This document shows positions 53,867-62,747 of a stretch of DNA of 64,000 bases, in pieces; the first letter of the stretch is position 1; every line of letters starts with the position of its first letter. The DNA is from Corynebacterium sp. 74A. GTDB taxonomy: Bacteria > Actinomycetota > Actinomycetes > Mycobacteriales > Mycobacteriaceae. The DNA is taken from positions 1 to 64,000 of the forward strand of contig NZ_PQMG01000004.1 in NCBI RefSeq assembly GCF_008930665.1, given 5' to 3'. A model generated the notes under the pieces. It was not told where the DNA came from. It made no database searches and saw nothing but the letters and a program-made list of their open reading frames with translations. The translations under genes and the position numbers were made by a program.

Positions 53867-54409
53867 TTAGCAGTGGGTAGATACCCATACCCAGAATGCA
53901 CCTTCACCTAGAGCAGCCAATAGTGCAATGGCAGGATTAACTGCTGCCATTGCGAGCACCTGCCCCCAGGCATAAGCATGCCCACTGCCAACTAAGCCGA
54001 CGAGGTAGGGGCAAACCTGTTCTTTCGTAACACGTTCTTGCATGGAAGCTTGGAGATTGGCAGTCTGCTCTGGGGTGGCATCGCTTAAGCGAGCTTGGAG
54101 TGCTTGAGCGGCAGCCCTAGCGGTGATCGTCTTCGTGGAGCCATCCGGATATGTACCAGTTATCTCCCCGGAGTCGTTATCAATGGTTGCGACAATGTCG
54201 CCGTAACCATCAACCGACAAAGTTTGCGTAGTAAGTCCATGAAGCTCGCCGCCCAAGAAAGCCGGTATCTCTGACGGGTTGTCACTAACGGGTTGCGTAC
54301 CTGTAAGTACTTGTTGCGGCGCGGATTCGGCGGCCATAGCCGGAGCTGGAGTCGTAAACATCGATGCAGCAACTAACATCGCTGCCGCAGATTCTAACAC
54401 CTTTCGCAT
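53867..54409 (-). CDS. Secreted two-cysteine protein, bacteriocin-like
   Basis: 180 residues. A clear signal peptide (MRKVLESAAAMLVAASMF..., predicted cut after AMA, residue 26) precedes a hydrophilic ~100-residue pro-like region. The ~49-residue hydrophobic, Gly/Ala-rich C-terminus has Cys133 and the terminal Cys180, which could form one disulfide. AGGGGA ribosome site. The architecture (Sec signal, linker, hydrophobic two-Cys tail) resembles streptococcin A-M57-type and other unmodified bacteriocins, but no specific family match can be claimed. Confidence 0.65.
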   Translation of the reverse strand: MRKVLESAAAMLVAASMFTTPAPAMAAESAPQQVLTGTQPVSDNPSEIPAFLGGELHGLTTQTLSVDGYGDIVATIDNDSGEITGTYPDGSTKTITARAAAQALQARLSDATPEQTANLQASMQERVTKEQVCPYLVGLVGSGHAYAWGQVLAMAAVNPAIALLAALGEGAFWVWVSTHC

Positions 54410-54519
54410 GCGATTCCCCTACCTGAAAGCGAACATGTCTGAGAAAACAACTTTTGTTCCCTCACCAAGCATTCTAACCAGAATCATAGACATGTGACGA
54501 GCACCCCCTCGAGAAAGTG

Positions 54520-54650
54520 ATGAAACGCACGCCCTGAAGTGTCGCAGGCTTTGATCCGCCTGAATAGATGCGAAAATCTGAAGTCATGCCCATGAAGTCT
54601 GGTCAGGATGCCAAAGACCGCGTCGTCCGCTTGCCGTGACGGCCGGGTTA
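54520..54650 (+). pseudogene. IS3-family transposase remnant
   Basis: A frame from 54591 reads MPMKSGQDAKDRVVRLP then stop. 'AKDRVVRL' is typical of the start of IS3 orfA in corynebacteria, and the upstream GCCCTGAAGTGTCGCA resembles an IS3 end. The rest of the element is missing. Confidence 0.55.
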
Positions 54651-54686
54651 CTGAGCCTTTGCCCGAAGACCTCGTTGCAGAGGTAG

Positions 54687-54734
54687 CCAAGCTCACCAGA
54701 TCGTAGCGCCCGCGAACGGACGAGGAGCTACCGC
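54687..54734 (+). repeat. 48-bp direct repeat, copy 2
   Basis: See copy 1 at 53024-53071; the first 28 bases are identical. It lies ~40 bp beyond the IS3 remnant. The following ~170 bp to 54908 hold nothing I recognise. Confidence 0.5.
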
Positions 54735-54908
54735 ACTACCCCTTCGGGCTAGCTTGCCTAAGACTCCACGGTGACTTCGGCTGACTATCCTTTCGAACAG
54801 TGGTTACGGTCGTCGGCTTGATACCGGTAGGCCGGTGAGTACTCCATATCCTTTGGGGGTTCATTCAGATTATTTCTCCAACTGGACATCCAGAGGGAGG
54901 GCTGGGTC

Positions 54909-55211
54909 CTAAGTGACGTGGAGCGTAGCGCTAACAAACACTTGCTCATCCCAACCATCCTTCAACGCTGCTCGTATGCGTAGTGAACGTTGGTATCTAC
55001 AGCTGGAGTCGTTCACTGGACGCTTGCCCTTGTGGCGTCCTCTATCAGCGGCACTCGAAATATTGCCTTGGAAGGCGTCGATAGCTTTCTGGGTTGGTGC
55101 GAGCGCTGGCACATGGGCGCGCACCAGTAGAGGCGGCATCCCGGGCAGCGGCACCTCCTCACCTAGTTGAGAGCTTGTCACTGGTGTATAGGCCTTACTC
55201 TTCCAGCACAT
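54909..55211 (-). CDS. Hypothetical protein, ~100 residues
   Basis: Not recognised. ATG 55211 lies inside the last codons of the upstream gene (17-bp overlap), giving MCWKSKAYTPVTSSQLGEE. It contains a Pro-rich segment 'VPLPGMPPLLVRAHVPALAP' and a basic 'GRHKGKRPVN'. The same overlap pattern suggests co-expression with the HTH-like protein. It may belong to relaxosome or transfer control. Confidence 0.5.
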   Translation of the reverse strand: MCWKSKAYTPVTSSQLGEEVPLPGMPPLLVRAHVPALAPTQKAIDAFQGNISSAADRGRHKGKRPVNDSSCRYQRSLRIRAALKDGWDEQVFVSATLHVT

Positions 55212-55518
55212 CACCTGGACGTGCATCCACGTGATCATCTTGCTGGTCGCTAGATGACGCGGACTCTGTCGCTTCATTGATAATTTGCTTCACCTTGGAT
55301 CGAGGCATTCCAAGAACCGACGCGAGCTGGGTGGGCTTCTCGCCTAAATCCACTAGTTCAGAAAGCAACGCTCCTAGCTCTTTGTCTCGTTGATGCTGCT
55401 TGTCGAACCAGGCGTCTAGCTTCTTGTGGAGGTCTAGACGCCGCTGGAGGGAGGTGGTGATTTCCCGTGTCCGAGAACGACGCCTAGCTGCTATGTCTCG
55501 TGTCTTTTGATCAGTCAT
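55195..55518 (-). CDS. Small helix-turn-helix-like protein, divergent from relaxase
   Basis: 107 residues from ATG 55518 (MTDQKTRDIAARRRSRTRE). A basic N-terminus and long helix are followed by 'LGEKPTQLASVLGMPRSKVKQIINE', which looks like a helix-turn-helix, and an acidic tail. Encoded back-to-back with the MobF relaxase, it is a candidate relaxosome accessory protein or repressor of transfer. Confidence 0.6.
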   Translation of the reverse strand: MTDQKTRDIAARRRSRTREITTSLQRRLDLHKKLDAWFDKQHQRDKELGALLSELVDLGEKPTQLASVLGMPRSKVKQIINEATESASSSDQQDDHVDARPGDVLEE

Positions 55519-55691
55519 GCGCTCATCATCCCCCACCGTCTGACCCTGCACAAGGCCAACCCTCTAAGCCACTCTGTCACAGCACACCCAAACGCCACTT
55601 CGTGCCGCTCTTCAGACCTCTGACGCGCTCTGACTCAATACACCTTATGCACTCTTAGTATCGACGGTAGGTTTCGGCTACAGTAGTAATC
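55519..55691 (+). promoter_or_regulatory. Candidate oriT / relaxase promoter region
   Basis: 173 bp between divergent genes. It has four TCTGAC/TCTGTC motifs (55539, 55573, 55619, 55629). A -10 TACAGT at 55679-55684 puts the start at about 55691-55692, on the GTG of the relaxase, which suggests a leaderless message. oriT is expected next to MobF genes, but I cannot locate the nick site. Confidence 0.4.
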
Positions 55692-58600
55692 GTGATGTCG
55701 TTGCGTAAGGTGAGTGCTGGCAACGGGTATGAGTACCTGTTGCGCTCTGTCGCACGCAATGACGAGGATCAAAGGCCTACGAAACTCTCTGATTACTACG
55801 CCGCTAAGGGCACTCCCCCCGGGCGCTGGATTGGCGCAGGTCTCAGCTGTTTCGGCTCAATTTCTGCGGGTGATGAGATCACCGATGAGCAGATGTGGGC
55901 GCTTTATGGTGAGGGTCTACACCCGGATGCTGACGCCATGATCGCCGATGGCGCGAGCTATGAGCAGATCAAGATTGGCCGACCTTTCGCGATTTACACC
56001 GGCGGGGATGAAGTTTTAGAGGCGATTCGTGAGGCCGAGAAGGCATTCAAGCGTGACTCTGGGCGACTACCAACCAAGCGTGAACGTTCTGATCTCGCTG
56101 CAGAAATTGCCATTCCCGCGTTCATTGCAGAGACAGGTGTGGAGCCGGAATCGCAGCGCGAAGTCCTCAATTGGGTCAATGCTAAGCAAGCTCGGGTGCG
56201 CCAAGCGGTCGCAGGATACGACTTTACGTTCTCACCTCAGAAGTCGGTGTCGGTGCTGTGGGCTCTCGCTGATGAGGAAACGGCCGCAAAAATTGCCGAG
56301 CTTCATCACCGGGCAGTATCCGAGACACTTGCTTGGGCGAACGAGAACGTGGTGTTTTCACGCCGTGGAGCGGGCGGAATTGAGCAGATTAAAACTAAGG
56401 GAATGATCGCGGCTGAGTTCACTCACTTCGATACTCGTGCCGGAGATCCGGACCTTCACTCGCATGTTGTGGTCTCGAACAAGGCGCAAGGAGAGGACGG
56501 TGTGTGGCGTTCCTTGGACGGGCAAGCTATTTTTCAGCAGCATCACGTGCTCGATTTTCGTTACACAGCGACGCTGACTGATCTTCTTTCACGAGAGATG
56601 GGGTTGAGTTTTCATGCCCAATCGCGCGGCGAGACGAAAGAAGCGGTCTACGAACTCGACTGTGTGCCTGATGATGTGAGTGAGCTTTTCACCAAGAGGC
56701 AGCAGCTCGCACGGCCTGTTTACGAGCGTCTAGTTGCCGAGTATGTGGACCAGTTTGGTTACTCTCCGAGCTATCAAACCACGCGTGCACTGTGGCAGAA
56801 AGCCATTCTAGAGACGCGTAATGCGAAGCAGCCAGCGAAATCTCTAGCGGAGCTTCGTGACGAGTGGCGTGCAGAAGTGATGGAGAATCTTCCACATGCC
56901 GAAGCGTTGTTCGCCCGGTTAGAACATGCAGTAGAGTTTCCAGACGGCGATAGGCGGCCCCTCTACATGCCTGAGTCGCACGATGAAATGATCATTGGCG
57001 AGGCAGTAGAGACGGTTTCCCGCCGCCGCGCGACGTTTAAACGCTCCCATGTGCTTACCGCTGTGCTCGCGAAACTTAACGCCTATACGCTCGAGGAGGG
57101 GCAACTTGAGACGGTTAGCCAGCGTCTAACTGATCAAATTCTCGACAACGTTGGGATCAATCTCAACCCAGATGACGGTGTTAGCTTGCCTGATGCGCTA
57201 CGTCGTAGCGACGGGAAAGCTATTGATTACCGCGACAATAGTGAGCAATTCACAACTCAAGCCATACTTGATGCTGAACAAGTGGCTCTCGACGCGGTAA
57301 CTACACCTGTTGCAGTTTTCGTATCGGAAAGCACTATCGATGACGCCTTAGCTGCCCACGAGGAGGAACACGGCTGGGCACTGAATTCTCAACAAGCAGA
57401 GCTAGTGAACCACCTCGCCAATGCTGGCACACTCGCAGCGACAGGTGTGGGAGCTGCTGGAACTGGCAAAACCGCAAGCATGCAGGTTCTCACCAACGTC
57501 TGGCATAGCCAGGGTCGCAATGTAATCGCGGTTGCGCCTTCAGCCGCCGCAGCAACCGTACTCGGTGATGATATCGGTGTCTCAGGTAGAACGATTGACT
57601 CGCTCACCCGGGCGTGGCGTAAACGCAATGCTATTGAAGATCTTCCAGTCGCAATCTCTCGTGGAGACATGATCCTGGTGGATGAGGCCGGAATGAGTTC
57701 AACGGAAAACCTTGCCTCACTGACCGAGATTGCACAGGCTACAGGTGCCGTTGTTCGCCTAATTGGCGATCACAAGCAACTCGATGCCGTGGAAACTGGC
57801 GGTCTTTTCGGCACTATGACGACGGTTGCAAACACGGTGCAACTCACTAACGTGCAACGATTCGGCGACGATAGCGAACAGGCCGAAGCATCACTCAAAC
57901 TGCGCGATGGCAATACCTCAGCAATCGATGTCTACGAGAATCGCGGTTGGATCCACAATGGAGCACGCCACCACATCCTGGACACAGCTGTCGCTGATTA
58001 CCTTGCGGACGAAAAGGCTGGTCGGAAGTCGCTCATCATCGCATCCACTAACGCCGACGTCGACCAGCTCAACACCGCTATCCAGGCCGACCGAATCGCC
58101 CGTGGTGTCGTCGTGCTTGATAGGACCACTACCCTAGCGCGGGGTGAACAGGCAGGCATTGGTGACCGTATCGTCACCAGAAAGAATCATCGCTTCACCA
58201 ATGCCGACGGCCACGGCGCGTTCAAAGTGACCAATGGTGATCTGCTCACAATCACCGATATTGACCCCAGCGGCGATATTCACGTCATCGATACATCCAC
58301 ACGCGAGCGCAAGACACTACCGAAGAAGTATGTAGATGAGCATGTACATCTCGGCTACGCCCAGACGGTGCACCGCGCGCAAGGTGCGACAGTAGATGTC
58401 TGCCGTGCGGTGATCGACGAGTCCGTTAACCGTGCAGGGCTCTACGTTGCTCTTACGCGCGGCAAGCACGCTAATCATGCCTACGTCGTTACCGAAACTG
58501 CTCTCGATGAGCAGGCTGAAGATGTTCACTACTACCACCAGGGGGATCGAGATGCCCCTACTGCCCGCGATGTTCTGTCGCGTTGTATCGCCAAGGACGA

Positions 58601-59225
58601 CCGTCAACGCTCCGCAACCGAGCAGCTATGGCAATCTGGGATCACTGATCCGGAAACGCTAGTCCACCGATGGATGGCCGGAAAGGATATCGCCACCCAG
58701 CGCTTCATTGATGATCACCTGCCAACCTGGCTGGATTCACTCCCCACAGCTTGGAGCACGGAAATTACCCATGCAGAAGGCGGGGATGCACCCATCCGCC
58801 AGGCATGGCGAGAGCTAATACGCTCAGGAGTCGATCCCCGTGATGTCATGGGTGATGCGATTCGTCACTGTGATGGATGTAGGAGTATCCAACATGCCTT
58901 GACTTATCAACTTCGACAGAATGTATCTAACCGCGTGGATGAATTAGCGCTGCCGCCGGTATACGCTGGTCAAGACACACAGCTAAGAGTGTGGCTGGGT
59001 CATAACCGCAAGGCAGTACGAGAGGTCCTTCATCCTGCACCTGCTCCTGTTGAGCGGTCGAAAACGGAGCTAGGCCATGAGGTGCAAAAGGCACGCAGCC
59101 TGATGGATAAACTCGCTCCTGTAGCCGGGGCGAGAAAGCAGCAGCGCGGTACCACCCCACCGGGCAGTAGCACCGATACGCAGCAAGCCGTTCAAAACGA
59201 GCAAGGCTTCAGCCCGGGTCTCTAA
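55692..59225 (+). CDS. MobF-family conjugative relaxase (TrwC/TraA-like)
   Basis: 1177 residues. The relaxase domain has an N-terminal 'VSAGNGYEYLL' with the nicking Tyr, and the three-His metal site 'HFDTRAGDPDLHSHVVVSN' (residues ~245-263). A RecD2/TraI-like helicase domain follows with Walker A 'GAAGTGKTAS' (~588), 'ILVDEAGMSS' (~663) and 'GYAQTVHRAQGATVD'. It nicks and unwinds the ICE at oriT for transfer. GTG 55692 is probably a leaderless start; ATG 55695 is next. Confidence 0.93.
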   Translation: MMSLRKVSAGNGYEYLLRSVARNDEDQRPTKLSDYYAAKGTPPGRWIGAGLSCFGSISAGDEITDEQMWALYGEGLHPDADAMIADGASYEQIKIGRPFAIYTGGDEVLEAIREAEKAFKRDSGRLPTKRERSDLAAEIAIPAFIAETGVEPESQREVLNWVNAKQARVRQAVAGYDFTFSPQKSVSVLWALADEETAAKIAELHHRAVSETLAWANENVVFSRRGAGGIEQIKTKGMIAAEFTHFDTRAGDPDLHSHVVVSNKAQGEDGVWRSLDGQAIFQQHHVLDFRYTATLTDLLSREMGLSFHAQSRGETKEAVYELDCVPDDVSELFTKRQQLARPVYERLVAEYVDQFGYSPSYQTTRALWQKAILETRNAKQPAKSLAELRDEWRAEVMENLPHAEALFARLEHAVEFPDGDRRPLYMPESHDEMIIGEAVETVSRRRATFKRSHVLTAVLAKLNAYTLEEGQLETVSQRLTDQILDNVGINLNPDDGVSLPDALRRSDGKAIDYRDNSEQFTTQAILDAEQVALDAVTTPVAVFVSESTIDDALAAHEEEHGWALNSQQAELVNHLANAGTLAATGVGAAGTGKTASMQVLTNVWHSQGRNVIAVAPSAAAATVLGDDIGVSGRTIDSLTRAWRKRNAIEDLPVAISRGDMILVDEAGMSSTENLASLTEIAQATGAVVRLIGDHKQLDAVETGGLFGTMTTVANTVQLTNVQRFGDDSEQAEASLKLRDGNTSAIDVYENRGWIHNGARHHILDTAVADYLADEKAGRKSLIIASTNADVDQLNTAIQADRIARGVVVLDRTTTLARGEQAGIGDRIVTRKNHRFTNADGHGAFKVTNGDLLTITDIDPSGDIHVIDTSTRERKTLPKKYVDEHVHLGYAQTVHRAQGATVDVCRAVIDESVNRAGLYVALTRGKHANHAYVVTETALDEQAEDVHYYHQGDRDAPTARDVLSRCIAKDDRQRSATEQLWQSGITDPETLVHRWMAGKDIATQRFIDDHLPTWLDSLPTAWSTEITHAEGGDAPIRQAWRELIRSGVDPRDVMGDAIRHCDGCRSIQHALTYQLRQNVSNRVDELALPPVYAGQDTQLRVWLGHNRKAVREVLHPAPAPVERSKTELGHEVQKARSLMDKLAPVAGARKQQRGTTPPGSSTDTQQAVQNEQGFSPGL

Positions 59226-59232
59226 AAGAATA

Positions 59233-59275
59233 AGCTCGACCTGACCGCTGTTACCGCAGCGTGTCACATCGAGCT
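59233..59275. terminator. Bidirectional terminator
   Basis: AGCTCGA...GAC-GCTG pairs with CAGC-GTC...TCGAGCT around a short loop. It lies between the convergent relaxase gene and the transfer operon. Confidence 0.55.
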
Positions 59276-59307
59276 CAGTTCTTAGATTCAGCGTAGAGAG
59301 TTTTGCG

Positions 59308-59901
59308 TTACATCCCTAGGCTTGGAGCAGGTGTCATATCGGGACTGGGGGCGCTCGATACCTCCGGAGTGCTAACTGCAGAAGGAGCTGGGGACACTCC
59401 ACCTAGCTCTAAGGTGTCCAAAGTTTCCCTTGCGGACACTAGGCTTGGATCCACGCCCATGTCTTGAGCATCGGCTATACGCTCTTCGAACGTCAAAGGT
59501 GTGGATTCAACTACCTCGTCGACTCCCTTGAAGTCTTCACGCGACTCGGCAAACACCGCGTCTACATCTGCGGGCGACTGAACTTCCGGCTGATCCAAAT
59601 AGTCACCAATCATGGCCACAGCGGCAGCCCCCGTCACCACTCCCGCGACAAGGTCTGCCGTCGTTGGAAGATCCCTACGCCGGTACTCAGCTGCAAAGCG
59701 ATCACGGTCCCGTCTATCCCATCGAAGTCCTGACTCCTGCTGGCGACGTACAGTCTCGTGTACAAGTTCACGCGTACTCAGTCGTTGTAGCTGCCTCGGG
59801 CCGGGCCGGACAACTCTTGTGGCCGTGCGGGCCTTCAGCGCCCTTAGTTCATGCAACATTTTGACTATACGGCCATCAGCTCGACTAACCGAGGTGTGCA
59901 T
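59308..59901 (-). CDS. Hypothetical ICE protein, 197 residues
   Basis: The basic N-terminus ('LHELRALKARTATRVVRPGPRQLQRL', residues ~17-42) is followed by one likely TM or hydrophobic segment ('LVAGVVTGAAAVAMIGDYL') and a Pro/Ser/Ala-rich acidic tail. It is the last gene of the transfer operon and overlaps the DUF4913 gene by 17 bp. Function unknown. Confidence 0.6.
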   Translation of the reverse strand: MHTSVSRADGRIVKMLHELRALKARTATRVVRPGPRQLQRLSTRELVHETVRRQQESGLRWDRRDRDRFAAEYRRRDLPTTADLVAGVVTGAAAVAMIGDYLDQPEVQSPADVDAVFAESREDFKGVDEVVESTPLTFEERIADAQDMGVDPSLVSARETLDTLELGGVSPAPSAVSTPEVSSAPSPDMTPAPSLGM

Positions 59902-60331
59902 CGTCTATCTCTCCTACATAGGGTGAGGCACACTCCAGTGGGTGCGCCGGAAAATCCTGCCGCTTAGTGTCTGCGAAAACGCCCTGCTCAGCCATGAGTT
60001 GATTCATGTGGTAGTCGGCGTGAACGCGAAGGAATGTCTCTAGATAGGTTGCTGGTTCATCACGGCGAAGCTGCTCGAAGCGCTGCCACAGCGCCTCTAG
60101 TCGGATCACCGCATGCTCATAGCTCCACCATTTCGAATTCCAATTCACCTCACGCTGCCGATGCGCTACCGCGGGGTAAATGTGAGATAGAAAATCCGAT
60201 ACGAAAGTGTAGACATCAGGGAAAAGTGGCTCTACTACCTCATCGTCAGAGACAGCATCAATCTGTGACCCAGGGACTGGCTCAACGTCGGCATCGAATT
60301 CCGCATCAGGATCGAAGTCCGTATCATTCAC
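59885..60331 (-). CDS. DUF4913 domain-containing protein
   Basis: 148 residues. An acidic N-terminus is followed by 'FVSDFLSHIYPAVAHRQREVNWNSKWWSYEHAVIRLEALW' (residues ~43-82), the Trp-rich core of DUF4913, a family found in actinobacterial conjugative elements. Its function is not established. It overlaps the coupling-protein gene by 4 bp. Confidence 0.8.
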   Translation of the reverse strand: MNDTDFDPDAEFDADVEPVPGSQIDAVSDDEVVEPLFPDVYTFVSDFLSHIYPAVAHRQREVNWNSKWWSYEHAVIRLEALWQRFEQLRRDEPATYLETFLRVHADYHMNQLMAEQGVFADTKRQDFPAHPLECASPYVGEIDDAHLG

Positions 60332-62073
60332 TTTTTGACCTCCTTTTTCTTACTGGGAAGTAACTCTTTAATGCGTCGTGGCCACGACCGTTCCCAGAAA
60401 GGAACAAGCTGCGCGATGACAGGGCGACGTTTGGAGGAAAAGACCACCGCGCGCCACTGCGGCAGTGCTGCTAGTTCCGCTTTGGTGAGAATCTTTCTCT
60501 CCTGGTAGGAGGTAGAGGTGCTGCGCCCATCTGAGGAGCGGCTTACAGAGGTGGTGCGCATAGTGGCTTCTCCGATGAGGTCTTCCATCTTGCGCAGCAT
60601 CACGTCATCTTTGACAGCGCCACCATAGAGCAGGATGCTAGCGGCCGACCACAGGGCCTCCATACCTTGTTCTCCCCACACGCTCACACCTTGGGAGTAG
60701 CTCTGAAGAATCGTCATCAAGATAATCGAGCGTGAGCCGTAGTGTGAGTAGAGGTTTGGTAGTTCAGGCCACTTCACGACATTCGCTGCCTCATCGAGGG
60801 CTGCAATCAACGGCACCGGCAACCGTCCGCCGTTTTCTTCTCCGTAGCGCTCAGCTGCCTGCATGATAGCCGCCACGAGCGCTGTCGTTAGTGCCGCTGC
60901 GTTATCGGCACCGTCTTTAGACAACACGTACATCGTGGGGTGGGGTGCACGAACAAATTCTTCAGCTGAGAACTTCTGCGCTCCGATTGTCGGTGTGACC
61001 CATTGTGCTACAGCACGCCTTCCCAGCGGAGCAGCCATCGTTTTGGCCTGGCCATACACGCCCCCTTTAGTCACTTCCGGTAGGGCGGAGGTAGCGTGCA
61101 ACGAATCGTTTTGCGCTACCCACTCAGGATGTTCGGACAGTATCTGGCGAGGAGTGGGATCATCAGGATCGGTCACCCACCGGTACACATCGGTGATCGG
61201 CCTGTCGTCGAGTGCGGCTGCCAGCAGTAGCGATGCAAGAAGCTCGCGGCCTGCATTCACCCAGTAGGCGTTTTCACCGCCGCTGGAATCACCAAGCGCT
61301 GCACAGCGGAAGATATCAGCTAGAGCCTCGGCACTTGCGTCCATCATCTCGGGATCACGACGGATTGAATCCAGAGGGTCAAAGAACCATTTTTCCTGTT
61401 CAAACCCGCGTGCTATCTTCTGGGGATCAAACACCCACGCCTGTCCACGATCAGATGTGAGAGCGATGGTGTCATCTACGATGTCACGCTTATTCGACGT
61501 GGTTACCACCGCACCAGGGGCATCAACAATCGCTGGAATTACCTGGGAGGTAGTCTTACCCATACGCGGGCCGAATACGATCAAAAACAGGTCTTCCCAT
61601 GAGCCCCAAAACTCTTGCTTCGGCTTGCCTGGAACGTGGCCGAACATCAGCCCCGGTTGCGTGATTGCTTTCTCGTCATCGAACCAGCCACGTGCGTGTT
61701 TCTGGACGTGAGCTTTGCTCAAAGTTGAGCGCTCCTCCGATCCTCCTAGATATCGTTGAGCGTCATCGATCTGGACTCTTTTTCTTCCTGTTCCCTTTAC
61801 CTTCCCTCGCACTAGCCACGCCAGCCCGCCAGCAGCGCTAACAAGCATCAAGAAAACCAGTCCCGTCGCAGCCGTGAGCTTCGCTTCACCGCGGATAATG
61901 AGGACCAATGCCGTGATCGGATTCCAGCTCGTCCTCCCAACGTCTGTGACCGTGGAGACGAGCTGTAGAGCCACAACTCCGCACATCGCCACGATCAAAA
62001 GGCCCAGTAAGAACAGCGTCGACGGTTGGGGTCCGACGGTGCTGCCTGAATGCCGCACGTTCTTGCCAGACAC
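60328..62073 (-). CDS. VirD4/TraG-type coupling protein
   Basis: 581 residues. Two N-terminal TM helices are followed by a cytoplasmic ATPase with Walker A 'FGPRMGKTTS' (~166-175), 'TTSNKRDIVDDT', and Walker B 'LIAALDEAANVVKWPELP' (~421), ending with a basic 'KELLPSKKKEVKK' tail. It couples the relaxase-DNA complex to the secretion channel. The 'DEAANV' and 'NLYSHYGSRSI' motifs are typical of the actinobacterial T4CP branch. Confidence 0.92.
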   Translation of the reverse strand: MSGKNVRHSGSTVGPQPSTLFLLGLLIVAMCGVVALQLVSTVTDVGRTSWNPITALVLIIRGEAKLTAATGLVFLMLVSAAGGLAWLVRGKVKGTGRKRVQIDDAQRYLGGSEERSTLSKAHVQKHARGWFDDEKAITQPGLMFGHVPGKPKQEFWGSWEDLFLIVFGPRMGKTTSQVIPAIVDAPGAVVTTSNKRDIVDDTIALTSDRGQAWVFDPQKIARGFEQEKWFFDPLDSIRRDPEMMDASAEALADIFRCAALGDSSGGENAYWVNAGRELLASLLLAAALDDRPITDVYRWVTDPDDPTPRQILSEHPEWVAQNDSLHATSALPEVTKGGVYGQAKTMAAPLGRRAVAQWVTPTIGAQKFSAEEFVRAPHPTMYVLSKDGADNAAALTTALVAAIMQAAERYGEENGGRLPVPLIAALDEAANVVKWPELPNLYSHYGSRSIILMTILQSYSQGVSVWGEQGMEALWSAASILLYGGAVKDDVMLRKMEDLIGEATMRTTSVSRSSDGRSTSTSYQERKILTKAELAALPQWRAVVFSSKRRPVIAQLVPFWERSWPRRIKELLPSKKKEVKK

Positions 62074-62745
62074 TTAGTCCTCCTCGACCTCGACAAGGCT
62101 CGTCAAATCGTAGTCCTGCCAACGGCTGAACCCGGGAGTTTCAGACATGATGATGGCACGCTCATCATCATCGACCACGATATCGACAGCGACTCCAAAC
62201 CGTGCACCAGACGTTTTCAGCGCTGCCACATCGAGATCTGGACAAGTCGTGACAATCTCAGCTCGGCCGAGCTCGTGGCCTGCAGCTTCGAGTGCTTTTC
62301 CAACTAACCACACGGCTTTACCTGCCACGGATTGCTCCGCGCTGACGAGATCTCCTGGCACTCGCACTCGGTCAGAATCAAAGAATGAGCCGTACCACAC
62401 AGCATCGTGATCATCACTGACTACGGCAAAACTTGCAGACGAGGAGTCCTCTGCCTCACTAGCTGCAACCCACAGTCGAACACAAGGAGCATCATCGCCG
62501 AGAGCTGCCAGAGTTTCTGCCTTCTCTGCGTCTCGTGCAGCGAACGCCGCAGCCCTCAACTCCTCATAGAACACGCCAATTTTGGCAAGTGAGTGCTTGA
62601 ACTTTGGAAAGTCATTCGCATTCATCCAACCCTGACTAGAGGCAAAACTCTTCAACTCGTCATGGTCTTTCGCAGCCTTTAATTCTGCCTTATTCTCAGC
62701 GATGATGGAATCAATCTCGGCCCATCGCTGCTTATCGTTACTCAT
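62074..62745 (-). CDS. Hypothetical ICE protein, ~223 residues
   Basis: Not recognised. A helical N-terminus ('DKQRWAEIDSIIAENKAELKAAKDH') precedes a mixed alpha/beta domain, with an acidic C-terminus 'LTSLVEVEED'. ATG 62745 has GAAGGAG 8 bases upstream. It starts 2 bp after the TIGR03943 stop and ends at the base before the coupling-protein gene, so it is firmly in the transfer operon. Confidence 0.65.
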   Translation of the reverse strand: MSNDKQRWAEIDSIIAENKAELKAAKDHDELKSFASSQGWMNANDFPKFKHSLAKIGVFYEELRAAAFAARDAEKAETLAALGDDAPCVRLWVAASEAEDSSSASFAVVSDDHDAVWYGSFFDSDRVRVPGDLVSAEQSVAGKAVWLVGKALEAAGHELGRAEIVTTCPDLDVAALKTSGARFGVAVDIVVDDDERAIIMSETPGFSRWQDYDLTSLVEVEED

Positions 62746-62747
62746 GA

